A stretch of DNA of 64,000 nt from Aphanothece hegewaldii CCALA 016. Lineage in GTDB: Bacteria; Cyanobacteriota; Cyanobacteriia; Cyanobacteriales; Microcystaceae. Both the position numbers and the translations under genes were made by a program. Positions 45,069 to 54,900 of the stretch are shown here, in pieces. Position 1 is the first letter of the stretch; each line of letters begins with the position of its first letter. Location of the stretch: positions 62,001 to 126,000 of the forward strand of contig NZ_PXOH01000002.1 of the NCBI RefSeq assembly GCF_003007785.1, written 5' to 3'. The notes under the pieces are model-generated. The model did not search any database. It was not told the DNA's origin and saw nothing but the letters and a program-made list of their open reading frames with translations.

Positions 45069-46127
45069 ATGGGCAACCCAAAACGAGTACCAGTAGGCAT
45101 TGTCGGGGCTTCCGGATATGGTGGAGTCCAGTTAATCCGTCTATTGATGGAACATCCAGAAGTAGAAATCGTATATTTAGGCGGTGATAGTAGTGCGGGA
45201 AAGCCCTACACTGATCTTTATCCTCATTTATTCCACAAAGTCAGTTTAAACGTTGAACCGATTGATATAGATGTTATTGCCTCGCGGTGTGAAGTAGTAT
45301 TCTTAGGTTTACCCAATGGTATTGCTTGTGATCTTGCGCCAATTTTAGTCGAAAAAGGTTGTAAAGTTTTAGACCTATCGGCGGATTATCGTTTCAAAGA
45401 TTTAGAAACTTATACGACTTGGTACAAAAAAGACCGAACCGACCAAAAAACAGCCCAAAAAGCCGTTTATGGACTTCCTGAACTCTATCGAGAAGAAATT
45501 AAAGCCTCTCCTCTCATTGGTTGTCCTGGTTGCTATCCGACTGCTAGTATACTTGCATTATCTCCTTTACTTAAACAAGGTTTAATTGTTCCAGAAACCG
45601 CAATTATTGACGCAAAATCAGGGACATCGGGTGGAGGTCGTCAGGCAAAAGTTAATATGCTACTCGCAGAAGCCGATAACTCATTAGGGGCGTATGGCGT
45701 AGCAAAACATCGTCATACTCCCGAAATCGAGCAAATTTGTAGTGATTTAGCGGGACACGAAGTTAGAGTACAATTTACTCCTCATCTTATTCCGATGGTT
45801 CGAGGGATTTTAGCAACCGTCTACGCGACTCTGCGCGATCCTGGTCTCGTCAGAGAGGATTTAATCACGATTTACGGGGCTTTTTATCGTTCCTCTAGTT
45901 TTGTCAAAATTCTGCCAACTGGGGTTTATCCGCAAACTAAATGGGCTTGTGGGACGAATTTATGTTACATCGGTATTGAAGTCGATCCGAGGACCGATCG
46001 CATTATTGTCATGTCTGCGATCGATAACTTAATCAAAGGTCAAGCCGGTCAAGCGGTACAATGTTTAAATCTCATGATGGGTTGGGATGAAGCATTAGGT
46101 TTACCTCAAATGAGTTTTTATCCATAA
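45069..46127 (+). CDS. argC: N-acetyl-gamma-glutamyl-phosphate reductase
   Basis: 352 aa with an AGAGAG ribosome site. ArgC reduces N-acetylglutamyl phosphate to the semialdehyde with NADPH in arginine synthesis. Motifs: [18 protein letters not shown] (NADP binding), [15 protein letters not shown], the catalytic Cys in [42 protein letters not shown] and [16 protein letters not shown]. The length is normal. It is followed by a cluster of dispersed palindromes and then the helicase gene. Confidence 0.96.
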   Translation: MGNPKRVPVGIVGASGYGGVQLIRLLMEHPEVEIVYLGGDSSAGKPYTDLYPHLFHKVSLNVEPIDIDVIASRCEVVFLGLPNGIACDLAPILVEKGCKVLDLSADYRFKDLETYTTWYKKDRTDQKTAQKAVYGLPELYREEIKASPLIGCPGCYPTASILALSPLLKQGLIVPETAIIDAKSGTSGGGRQAKVNMLLAEADNSLGAYGVAKHRHTPEIEQICSDLAGHEVRVQFTPHLIPMVRGILATVYATLRDPGLVREDLITIYGAFYRSSSFVKILPTGVYPQTKWACGTNLCYIGIEVDPRTDRIIVMSAIDNLIKGQAGQAVQCLNLMMGWDEALGLPQMSFYP

Positions 46128-46132
46128 CTAAT

Positions 46133-46238
46133 GTAGGGGTAGGGAGTCCAAACCCTTTAGATGTCTAATTGTTGTGGGCTTAGAAATCAAGCCCCTACGG
46201 GTGAACATATATTATGTAGGGGTTTGGTTGCCAAACCC
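46133..46238. repeat. Cluster of three dispersed-palindrome elements
   Basis: Three related elements lie head to tail between argC and the helicase gene. 46133-46155: a left half (GTAGGGG) joined to a right half (TCCAAACCC). 46176-46194: GGGCTT and AAGCCC arms, followed by CTAC. 46220-46238: a perfect GGGTTTGG-TTG-CCAAACCC preceded by GTAG. The last copy ends 60 bp before the helicase start, so here the element lies in a leader or promoter region. Confidence 0.7.
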
Positions 46239-46297
46239 TTCTTTAATACCAAAGCTCGTTAAAATGAGATTAGAAAAGACGCAACACTTTTATATTT

Positions 46298-48625
46298 ATG
46301 ACCACTCAAACAAGTTATTTAGATCAGTTAAACCCTTCGCAACGACGGGCTGTCAAGCATTTTTGTGGGCCATTATTAGTGGTTGCGGGCGCAGGTTCAG
46401 GAAAAACAAGAGCGTTGACCTACCGAATTGCTCATTTAATTTTATATCATAAAGTCGATCCAGAAAATATTTTAGCAGTTACTTTTACTAATAAAGCGGC
46501 GCGTGAAATGAAAGAACGGATCGAAAAAACTTTTGCTCAAGAGTTGGCTATCGAAAAATATGAGCAACGCTTAGAATTATTAAAGGAATATCAGCAAAAA
46601 CAATTATTTTCTCAAATTTATAAAAATATCACTAAAAAGCTTTGGATCGGGACATTTCATAGTTTGTGTTCTCGTATTTTACGCTACGATATCAATAAAT
46701 ATCGTGATGAAAAAGGTCGGACTTGGCAACGCAATTTTTCTATAATGGATGATTCTGATGTCCAAAGTTTGATTAAAAATATTATTACTAAACAATTAAA
46801 ATTAGATGAGAAAAAATTTGAGGCTCGTTCCGTACGCTATGAAATTAGTAAGGCAAAAAATTTAGGTTTATCTCCGGCTCAATATTTGCGGGAAAATCCC
46901 GAATATAAAGGAAAAATTATTACCGAAATATACGAAGAATATCAAGCACAATTAGCCGCTAATAATGCTTTAGATTTTGATGATTTGATTTTAATTCCTG
47001 TACGATTATTTGAGCAAAACGAATCTATTTTAGGTTATTGGCATAATCAGTTTAAACATATTTTAGTCGATGAATATCAAGATACAAACCGTATTCAATA
47101 TGAATTAATTCGACTCCTTTCGACCAATGACGAACCGAATAAAAAAGAATGGAACTGGAAAGATCGATCGATTTTTGTCGTCGGAGATGCGGATCAATCG
47201 ATTTATAGTTTTCGGATGGCAGATTTTACCATTCTGTTAAATTTTCAATCCGATTTTGGCGACGGATTACCAGATGATGATACTCGTACAATGATTAAGC
47301 TAGAAGAAAATTATCGCTCTAGAGAGAATATTTTACAAGCTGCTAATAAATTAATTGAAAATAATACTCAAAGAATTGATAAAATTCTCAAAGCGACTAG
47401 AGGAATCGGTGATACTATATTTTGTTATCGTGCAGATAATGAAGAAATAGAAGCTGAATTTGTGATTAATAAAATTAAAGAATTTAGACGAAATAATCCA
47501 GAATTAAACTGGGGAAGTTTTGCAATTTTATATAGAATGAACGCTCATTCTCGACCTTTTGAGGATCGGCTGGTTAATAGTAATATTCCTTATCAGATTG
47601 TGGGAGGTTTTAAATTCTATGATCGTCAAGAAATTAAAGACGCGATCGCATATCTAAAAGTCATATCTAACCCATCCGATACCGTTAGCTTACTCAGAAT
47701 ATTAAATACTCCGCGTCGTGGAATTGGAAAAACAACCATCGAAAGTTTAGTCACTGCATCTCAAGAATTAGGTGTCCCTTTATGGGAAATTCTTAGTGAT
47801 GAAACATCGGTTAGTACAATAGCTGGACGTGCGGTAAAATCGATTAATCAATTTGTCAAATTATTACAAACCTTTCAAGCTCAAATTGAAACCTTGCCCG
47901 TAGCCGAGATCTTACTACAATTAATGGAACAATCGGGTTATATTGCCGAATTGAAAAACAAAGGAACAGAAGAAGCAGATAACCGTTTAGCCAACGTTTT
48001 TGAGTTGTATAATGCTGTTTTAAAGTTTACTGAAGACACCGAAAGTAACAGCATACAAGACTATTTAGCAACTGCTTCTCTATCATCTGATTTAGATGAC
48101 TTGCGTGAAGGACAAGAAAAAGTATCATTAATGACATTACACTCAGCAAAAGGGTTAGAATTTCCCGTCGTCTTTCTCGTCGGTTTAGAACAAGGAACAT
48201 TACCTCATATGAGAAGTCTAGGTGATCCTTTATCCATCGAGGAAGAACGCCGTTTATGTTATGTTGGAGTGACTCGCGCCCAAGAACAACTTTTTTTAAC
48301 CCATACTAAAGAACGGTTTGTATGGGGTAATAGAGAGGGCAAAATTCCGTCACAATTTTTAGAAGAAATTCCCCAAGAATTAGTTACCACTAACGTAAAA
48401 ACGAAAACACGTCAAAATTCTTCCGTTAGTTCAACGAAACGCTCACATCAAACCACAAAAGATATATCTTGGGAAGTAGGCGATCGCATATACCATTCAA
48501 TTTTTGGTGAAGGAGAAGTAACCCACATTCTAGCGGGTGGTAAACGAACAAACCTAGCGGTTAAGTTTTCGGGACTTGGTCAAAAAATCCTCGATCCTAC
48601 AGTAGCCCCAATGGAAAGAATTTAG
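46298..48625 (+). CDS. ATP-dependent DNA helicase, PcrA/UvrD type
   Basis: 775 aa. Superfamily 1A helicase motifs in order: Q-motif YLDQLNPSQRRAVKHF, Walker A VVAGAGSGKTRALTYRIAHL, Ia LAVTFTNKAAREMKERI, II HILVDEYQDTNRIQYELI, III VVGDADQSIYSFRMADFTIL, IV LEENYRSRENILQAANKLI, V VSLMTLHSAKGLEFPVVFLV and VI CYVGVTRAQEQLFLTH. The C-terminal tail has the PcrA-type Tudor-like segment (GDRIYHSIFGEGEVTHI). It unwinds DNA 3'-5' in excision repair and replication restart. An inverted repeat GAATAGAT/ATCTATTC at 48648-48684, 23 bp past the stop, is a weak terminator candidate. Confidence 0.95.
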   Translation: MTTQTSYLDQLNPSQRRAVKHFCGPLLVVAGAGSGKTRALTYRIAHLILYHKVDPENILAVTFTNKAAREMKERIEKTFAQELAIEKYEQRLELLKEYQQKQLFSQIYKNITKKLWIGTFHSLCSRILRYDINKYRDEKGRTWQRNFSIMDDSDVQSLIKNIITKQLKLDEKKFEARSVRYEISKAKNLGLSPAQYLRENPEYKGKIITEIYEEYQAQLAANNALDFDDLILIPVRLFEQNESILGYWHNQFKHILVDEYQDTNRIQYELIRLLSTNDEPNKKEWNWKDRSIFVVGDADQSIYSFRMADFTILLNFQSDFGDGLPDDDTRTMIKLEENYRSRENILQAANKLIENNTQRIDKILKATRGIGDTIFCYRADNEEIEAEFVINKIKEFRRNNPELNWGSFAILYRMNAHSRPFEDRLVNSNIPYQIVGGFKFYDRQEIKDAIAYLKVISNPSDTVSLLRILNTPRRGIGKTTIESLVTASQELGVPLWEILSDETSVSTIAGRAVKSINQFVKLLQTFQAQIETLPVAEILLQLMEQSGYIAELKNKGTEEADNRLANVFELYNAVLKFTEDTESNSIQDYLATASLSSDLDDLREGQEKVSLMTLHSAKGLEFPVVFLVGLEQGTLPHMRSLGDPLSIEEERRLCYVGVTRAQEQLFLTHTKERFVWGNREGKIPSQFLEEIPQELVTTNVKTKTRQNSSVSSTKRSHQTTKDISWEVGDRIYHSIFGEGEVTHILAGGKRTNLAVKFSGLGQKILDPTVAPMERI

Positions 48626-48905
48626 TACTCATTGAACAAGGAAAGTTGAATAGATGAGAATTACATCGTAAGTTAGATCTATTCTCTTTATGGACAAAAA
48701 GTGTCATAGAATGTAAGCTTGCAGCAACATTAACCTAAAATGAGAAGTCATTTGAGTTAATTCTTAATAGTTGTTGAGAAATATTGAGTAAGCTATCAAA
48801 ACTGTCTGATAATATGAGCAAAGATAGGTAGAGTCTGACTTTTTAGACGACTGTCTGCTCTGTACAAGAGAGTCAAACCTAACATTAAGGATCGGTCAAA
48901 TATAT

Positions 48906-49337
48906 ATGGAATCATTTAAACCCACGGAAACCAAGCCCACAATTAGACCAGACGCGCCAGGATCGCTGACTAAACCCAATACCACAGACCAAATTATGCA
49001 AGAGTATGTTATCCCAATTTGGGAGTCAGTACGAAACTATCTTGCTAAAGTTCCTGACTACATTGGCGAATGGTTTGCTTATCCTAGCAATAAAAAATTT
49101 CTCACGACCCTCGGTTTGATCGTTGGTAGTGTGATTACCGTTAAAGTTATTCTAGCGGTTCTTGATGCCATCAATGATCTTCCTCTCATTTCGCCTCTGA
49201 TGCAACTGATCGGACTCATTTACTCTGCTTGGTTTATTTATCGCTATCTTTGGAAAGCCTCTAACCGTCAAGAGTTATTGACTGAAATTGAAGCTTTAAG
49301 AACTCAAATTTTTGGCGAAGAATCCCGCAATATTTAA
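48906..49337 (+). CDS. CAAD domain-containing membrane protein (CURT1-like)
   Basis: 143 aa. A disordered, Pro/Thr-rich N-terminus (about 1-30) leads to an amphipathic stretch, then two membrane helices (FLTTLGLIVGSVITVKVIL and LMQLIGLIYSAWFIYRYL) and a C-terminal helix (NRQELLTEIEALRTQIFG). This matches the CAAD domain, found alone or inserted in cyanobacterial aminoacyl-tRNA synthetases, and related to the plant CURT1 thylakoid-curvature proteins. It is likely in thylakoid membranes. The 280-bp upstream gap shows no other gene. Confidence 0.88.
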   Translation: MESFKPTETKPTIRPDAPGSLTKPNTTDQIMQEYVIPIWESVRNYLAKVPDYIGEWFAYPSNKKFLTTLGLIVGSVITVKVILAVLDAINDLPLISPLMQLIGLIYSAWFIYRYLWKASNRQELLTEIEALRTQIFGEESRNI

Positions 49338-49369
49338 GACCTAGCTTTTCTATAAAAGTCAAGTCCTCT

Positions 49370-49407
49370 GTCCTCATCTGCTGTTAGAGTAGGTGAGGAC
49401 TCTTATT
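49370..49407 (+). terminator. Probable terminator after the CAAD gene
   Basis: The arms GTCCTCA (49370-49376 region) and TGAGGAC (to 49400) form a 7-bp stem with a loop of about 17 bases, followed by TCTTATT. It lies 33 bp past the CAAD stop and just before rimI. The T-run is short, so efficiency is uncertain. Confidence 0.5.
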
Positions 49408-49424
49408 AACAAAACGTTGCATCG

Positions 49425-49997
49425 ATGTCCCTCACTACATTACATCTTCAACCCTCTAGTCTTGAACATCTCCCCCAAATTGTTGAACTCGATCGAATTT
49501 GTTTGGGTGGTATTTGGACTATAGATGGCTACAAAAGAGAGCTAGAAAGCCCTAATAGTTGTCTTTTAAGCCTGTCTGTCCCCATTAACCCCAAATATGA
49601 TAAAATTATCGGTTGTGGCTGTTTCTGGGCTATTTTAGAAGAAGCTCACATTACCCTCATTTCCATTCATCCCGACTATCAAGGTCGCGGTAATGGTCAA
49701 TTATTACTGTATGCTTTACTTAAAGATGCGGTTGAACGTCAGTTAGAACGCGCCACACTAGAAGTTAGAGTATCGAACGATGTGGCATTATCTTTATATC
49801 AAAAATTTGGCTTCTCTGTGGCAGGACGACGCAAAGGTTATTATCATCAAACTGGGGAAGATGCTTTAATTTTATGGCGCGGTGATTTACATAAAGCTGA
49901 GTTTAAAGAACAATTGCTGGTATGGGAACAAGAAATATGCGATCGACTTCTTCGTGAGCAGTTTGTTTTATCACAGTTCATCAAGATCAATCCCTAA
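49425..49997 (+). CDS. rimI: Ribosomal-protein-alanine N-acetyltransferase, RimI-like
   Basis: 190 aa. A GNAT fold with the acetyl-CoA loop in ITLISIHPDYQGRGNGQLLL (Q-x-R-G-x-G), ATLEVRVSNDVALSLYQKFG and FSVAGRRKGYYHQTGEDALI. The last two are the usual RimI signature. RimI acetylates the N-terminus of ribosomal protein S18. An extra 30-residue helical tail is present, common in cyanobacterial versions. Its 3' end overlaps the Uma2 gene on the other strand by 27 bp. Confidence 0.88.
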   Translation: MSLTTLHLQPSSLEHLPQIVELDRICLGGIWTIDGYKRELESPNSCLLSLSVPINPKYDKIIGCGCFWAILEEAHITLISIHPDYQGRGNGQLLLYALLKDAVERQLERATLEVRVSNDVALSLYQKFGFSVAGRRKGYYHQTGEDALILWRGDLHKAEFKEQLLVWEQEICDRLLREQFVLSQFIKINP

Positions 49998-50753
49998 TCT
50001 TCTCAATCTTTCTTCTAGTAATTCTGTTCGTCGTTGCGCTTCTAAAGCTTGTTGTTGTGCTTCCTGAGTTTGTCGTTGCGCTGCTTGAGTTTGTCGTTGT
50101 GCTTCTTGAGCTTGTTGTTGTGCAATTTGAGCTTGTTGTTGAGCGTCTTTAATTTGCTCTTCCGGGGTTAAATAACGATTTCCCTGCTCATCCATCCAGT
50201 ATAACCATTCTCGTACAACTCCTTGATAAGTTCCCCTTTCTCTTTTTATTCCGATACCTATTTCGGTAAACCACACTGCTTCACCATTAAGTAATTCATA
50301 TTTTCCGTTGATTAATTTATACACTTCTAATTTTTGTTTTCTTTTTCGTAATGGGTTATGTATCACATAATATAATATGCCCATCTCTTGATAAAAATCT
50401 TTTTTTGTCGTGTATTCTTCTCGTCTGGTTTGTGATACTACTTCTAAGACTAAAATTGGGAGTTTTTCTTCTTCCCACAACAAATAAGATAAACGTAAGT
50501 CTTCATCGATGATACGAGGTACTCCGATACTTAAAAAACCATCTGGAACGATCGCGGGTTGATCTGGATCATAATATATTCCCATATCCACACCAAAAAA
50601 CCAATCCATTCTTGAAGCCCATATTAACGCAAGCATCGCTCTTAGTAAGTTGGGAAGATCATTTTGTAATTCATTATCCACAGGTGTTTCGTCGTCTGAT
50701 GGTAAGTCTTTTGCTGTGGGTAATTTTCGGTTGCGATCGTAGGAGAGGAGCAT
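49971..50753 (-). CDS. Uma2-family putative endonuclease, copy 1, with coiled-coil tail
   Basis: 260 aa. A PD-(D/E)xK-type fold: DGFLSIGVPRII, then KLPILVLEVVSQTRREEYTT with Glu and the following KKDFYQEMGILYYVIHNP segment, as in the cyanobacterial Uma2 (DUF820) family. Residues about 200-250 are an Ala/Gln-rich helix made of 7-residue units (QQQAQEA-like), one heptad per unit, ending in LLEERLRRLGIDLDEL. The family is abundant in cyanobacteria; its biological role is unknown. It is nearly identical over about 195 residues to the next gene upstream, a recent tandem duplicate. Its 3' end overlaps rimI. Confidence 0.85.
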   Translation of the reverse strand: MLLSYDRNRKLPTAKDLPSDDETPVDNELQNDLPNLLRAMLALIWASRMDWFFGVDMGIYYDPDQPAIVPDGFLSIGVPRIIDEDLRLSYLLWEEEKLPILVLEVVSQTRREEYTTKKDFYQEMGILYYVIHNPLRKRKQKLEVYKLINGKYELLNGEAVWFTEIGIGIKRERGTYQGVVREWLYWMDEQGNRYLTPEEQIKDAQQQAQIAQQQAQEAQRQTQAAQRQTQEAQQQALEAQRRTELLEERLRRLGIDLDEL

Positions 50754-50776
50754 AGGGAAGTTACCCGTTTTTTCGT
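50135..50776. repeat. Tandem duplication, unit 1 of the Uma2 genes
   Basis: About 642 bp nearly identical to 50875-51516 at a constant offset of 740 bp. The repeat covers most of the coding part and about 20 bp upstream (TAGGGAAGTTACCCG is present in both). Only scattered point differences are seen. The 3' ends of the genes are homologous but differ by extra heptad repeats in copy 1. Confidence 0.9.
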
Positions 50777-50809
50777 CATCGGTTAGTCTGATTTTAACGA
50801 TTTTCTTGC

Positions 50810-51493
50810 TTAATCATAGAGTTCATTAGGATTAATTCCGATACTTCTTAATCTTTCCTCTAGTAATTGTATTCGTTGTTGAGCGTCTTTAATTTGCTCT
50901 TCTGGGGTTAAATAACGATTTCCATGCTCATCCATCCAGTATAACCATTCTCGCATTACCCCTTGATAAGTTCCCCTTTCTCTTTTTATTCCGATACCTA
51001 TTTCGGTAAACCACACTGCTTCACCATTAAGTAATTCATATTTCCCATTGATTAATTTATACACTTCTAATTTTTGTTTTCTTTTCCGTAATGGGTTATG
51101 TATCACATAATATAATATGCCCATCTCTTGATAAAAATCTTTTTTTGTCGTGTATTCTCCTCGTCTGGTTTGTGATACTACTTCTAAGACTAAAATTGGC
51201 AGTTTTTCTTCTTCCCACAACAGATAGGATAAACGTAAGTCTTCATCGATGATACGAGGTACTCCAATACTTAAAAAACCATCTGGAACGATCGCGGGTT
51301 GATCTGGATCATAATATATTCCCATATCCACACCAAAAAACCAATCCATTCTTGAGGGCCATATTAACGCAAGCATCGCTCTTAGTAAGTTGGGAAGATC
51401 ATTTTGTAATTCATTATCCACAGGTGTTTCGTCGTCTGATGGTAAGTCTTTTGCTGTGGGTAATTTTCGGTTGCGATCGTAGGAGAGGAGCAT
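50810..51493 (-). CDS. Uma2-family putative endonuclease, copy 2
   Basis: 227 aa. The same nuclease-like core as copy 1, with only a few visible changes (for example Ala to Pro in ALIWPSRM, Glu to Gly in TRRGEYT, Val to Met in QGVM and Gln to His in MDEHGN). The C-terminal tail is short, DAQQRIQLLEERLRSIGINP, lacking the heptad repeats of copy 1. Both copies keep the putative active-site residues, so neither is visibly dead. Both start with MLLSYDRNRK. Confidence 0.85.
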   Translation of the reverse strand: MLLSYDRNRKLPTAKDLPSDDETPVDNELQNDLPNLLRAMLALIWPSRMDWFFGVDMGIYYDPDQPAIVPDGFLSIGVPRIIDEDLRLSYLLWEEEKLPILVLEVVSQTRRGEYTTKKDFYQEMGILYYVIHNPLRKRKQKLEVYKLINGKYELLNGEAVWFTEIGIGIKRERGTYQGVMREWLYWMDEHGNRYLTPEEQIKDAQQRIQLLEERLRSIGINPNELYD

Positions 51494-51516
51494 AGGGAAG
51501 TTACCCGTTTTTTCGT
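50875..51516. repeat. Tandem duplication, unit 2 of the Uma2 genes
   Basis: The partner of 50135-50776. The duplication endpoint upstream lies in TTACCCGTTTTTTCGT, after which the two sequences diverge. Confidence 0.9.
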
Positions 51517-51974
51517 GATGGTCTAATTGTATTTTAACCCTTTTTCTGACTTTCGCTTTTTGATAAGATATACTCTCTAGTGCTTGGTTTTTAATCCTTA
51601 TTTTTGAATAAATTTGAGCTTACATTAAAATTTATCAAGAAATATTACAATCATCAAACGTATTAATCGTTTAAACAGGTATAAAAATCATAAATACTTG
51701 GTTAATTCTTAATTACGTTACACAATTGAATCTTTTATTTTTGGTGTTACAAATATTCATTAACAAATATGTTGCTCAACTTGACATACATTTATGATTT
51801 TAGTATTGTGGCAACAAGCAAAAATAAAAAGCAGATTGAGAATAAAAAAAGAATTTTTAGCGTTATGCCGCCAATTGTAAATTAGTTTGCTTGCTTAGTT
51901 TTGTCCAGTTCAACCATTTGTCTGACTTTCTAAACGATAAATTATTATCAAAATTTTTTAGATATTTAATTATT
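51494..51974. other. 481-bp intergenic region upstream of the giant surface-protein gene
   Basis: AT-rich, with no credible reading frame or RNA gene. It separates the Uma2 pair (minus strand) from the giant gene (plus strand). The last 190 bp hold a sigma-70-like promoter and a leader of about 160 nt. Confidence 0.7.
51781..51809 (+). promoter_or_regulatory. Sigma-70-type promoter of the giant surface-protein gene
   Basis: TTGACA at 51781-51786 is a perfect -35 box; after exactly 17 bases comes TATTGT at 51804-51809 (4 of 6 to TATAAT). It is the best match in this gap and predicts a start site near 51816 and a leader of about 160 nt. Confidence 0.5.
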
Positions 51975-54900
51975 ATGACTAAACCTAATCAAAACAGTAT
52001 TAATAATCATTTATTCGATATAATGGCTTCTGATATTATTATTCAATCTGTGCCGACAAGTGGAGATGATAATTTAACTGGCACGAGTGGCAATGATATT
52101 ATTGATGGATTAGCGGGTAATGATACGATCAATGGTGGTGCAGGTAATGACAGTCTCATCGGTGGTACAGGAAATGATTCTTTAGTTGGTGGAGAGGGAA
52201 ATAATACCCTTAATGGAGGTGATGGGGATGATGTTTTAATTAATAGTTTTGGTACAGTCGATGGTGGTGCAGGTAATGATATTTTAGTTTTAGATTTTAC
52301 CGGATATGGAACAGGGGTTTACAATGTTGGTCTAGGCGATCGTTTTCGTCGTACTAATGATAACGGTGATTTAATTTATTATGCAGGTATTGACCACTTT
52401 AATATAACAGGTACAGCAAATACAGATTATTTAAGAGGCACGGCAGGTGATACTCTAGATGGTGCTCTTGGAATAGATTATCTAACCCTAGACTTTTCAA
52501 ATCAAACAAGTTCTGTCAATATTGATTATACAAACACGACTAATCAAGTTAACTTTGCTAATACCAGTGTTAAAAACTTTGAAGCTCTTGGGATAATCAC
52601 GACAGGAACTGGGAATGATAGTATCAAACTTAGTTTAACAGCATCAACATCACAAGGAACTGTCAACGGGAAAGAGGGCGATGATACTCTCATTCTCAAT
52701 TTTACAGGATATGGAGCAGGAGTTTATAATACGAATCTAGGCGATCGTTTTCGTCGTACTGGGGATGGTGCTGATTTAATTTATTATTCAGGTATTGACC
52801 ACTTTAATATAACAGGTACAGCAAATACAGATTATCTAAGAGGCACTATTGGTGATACTCTAAATGGTGCAGGTGGCATAGATTATCTTTATCTTGATGT
52901 AAATGGTGCAACGAGTGATGTTACGGTTGATCTAACTCAAAGCACTAACTTATCAGGTGTCGCTAATACTAGCATTAAAAACTTTGAAAACATTGGTACG
53001 ATTACGACTGGCTCTGGCAATGATAGTATCAAACTTAGTTTAACAGCATCAACATCACAAGGAACTGTCAACGGGAAAGAGGGCGATGATACGCTCATTC
53101 TCGATTTTACCGGATATGGAGCAGGAGTTTATAATACGAATCTAGGCGATCGTTTTCGTCGTACTGGGGATGGTGCTGATTTAATTTATTATTCAGGTAT
53201 TGACCACTTTAATATAACAGGTACAGATAATAACGATTTCTTTCAAGGATTTGCAGGGAATGACACCATAATAGGCGGTGCAGGAAACGATATTATTAAT
53301 GGTAATGCAGGGAATGACATTATTATCGGTGTTAATCCTTATAGTATAAACTCTGGAATTAATGAAATCGATACCCTTGCTGGTGGATTAGGAAGCGATA
53401 TCATTATTCTTGGGAATAATGCCCAATCCTTTTACGATGATAACAATATCACGACGACGGGAACGGCTGACTATGCCCGTATTCAGAATTTTAATAAAGC
53501 TGAAGATATTATTCAACTATTCGGTACTAAAAGTAATTATCGTCTCGATGTTTCACCAATTACGGGTATTACAGGTACAGCAATTTATCGTGATAAACCT
53601 AACACAGAACCCGATGAACTGATTGCGATCGTTGAAGGAATAGCGGTTGCCGATTTAAACTTAAATGAAAGTTATTTTGTCACAACAAAAGACGAAATTG
53701 CTTTAAATGCTGCTAACTATCGTATTGCTGAAGATGGTACGACTCAAGCTATTATTTACCTGACGCGAACTCTAGGCAACGGAGGGGAAGTACAAGTTAC
53801 TCTCAACCTCAGCAACGGGACAGCCACCGCAGGACAAGATTATATTAGCACACCCATTACAATTATTTTTGCTAATGGAGAATATTTCAAAGCCGTTAAT
53901 ATTCCCCTTACCGATGACAATATTTTTGAAGGAAACGAAACCATTAACCTAAGTCTTTCCACTCCCACCAATGGCGCAATATTAGGAACACAAAACACAG
54001 CGATTTTAACAATTGTAGAAGAACCAGTTATCAATTTCAGTGCAGCAACTTACACTGTTAATGAAGAGGGAACACGTCAAATAACTCTAACTCGTACGGG
54101 TAGTGTCGATGGTGTAGTTAGCGCGAAAATTTCTTTAACTAATGGTACAGCGATCGCACCCAATGACTATAATAACGCCCAAATTACGGTTAATTTTGCA
54201 AAAGGAGAAACGAGTAAAACGATTTCTCTTCCTATTCAAAATGACTTACTCAGAGAAGGAAATGAAACGTTTAATATCACCCTGAGTAACCCCACAGGCG
54301 GCGCAATCATCGGTACTCAAAATACAGCCGTTGTGACAATTAGTGATAATGATATTGGGTTAGATGGTGAATATTTTGATGGCTATTTTGCGGATGATTT
54401 AAGCTTCTTTGAGCAAAATCAGCCCATATTAGAACGGACAGATCAAACGATTAATTTTGTTGATAGTGTAGCGTCTTGGAATCTAAATAATATTCCTCAA
54501 TTGGCAGATTTAGAAACATATAGTGTGCGCTGGCAGGGTTATATTAATATTCCTACAACTGGTAACTATACTTTTTATCTTAATAGTGATGATGCGAGTT
54601 ACTTATTCTTAGATGATGCTATTCAATCTCCCAATATAACAAATGCGACGATTAATAATGGTGGACTTCATGGATCACAAGAAATCAGTAGCGAGGTATT
54701 TTTAACAGCCGGCTTTCATCCGATTTTGCTATTTTATGGCGAATCTGGCAGTAACAATAATATTTCTTTTTCTTGGGCGAGTACCGATGTTGGTATTACT
54801 AAACAAATTGTACCCGATAGCGTTCTGTTTACTTTAAATAATGTCGATGTACCTGCTTTTTTATCCTTCGATGCAGCTAACTATACAGTCAATGAACAAA

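Noticed and set aside
46174-46452. A 92-codon plus-strand frame overlapping the helicase start
   Set aside because: It runs through the dispersed palindromes and into the helicase Walker A region in another frame; its peptide has no family character.
51494-51974. Possible mobile-element insertion next to the duplicated Uma2 genes
   Set aside because: No inverted terminal repeats, target duplications or transposase remnants are visible; the region is simply AT-rich.
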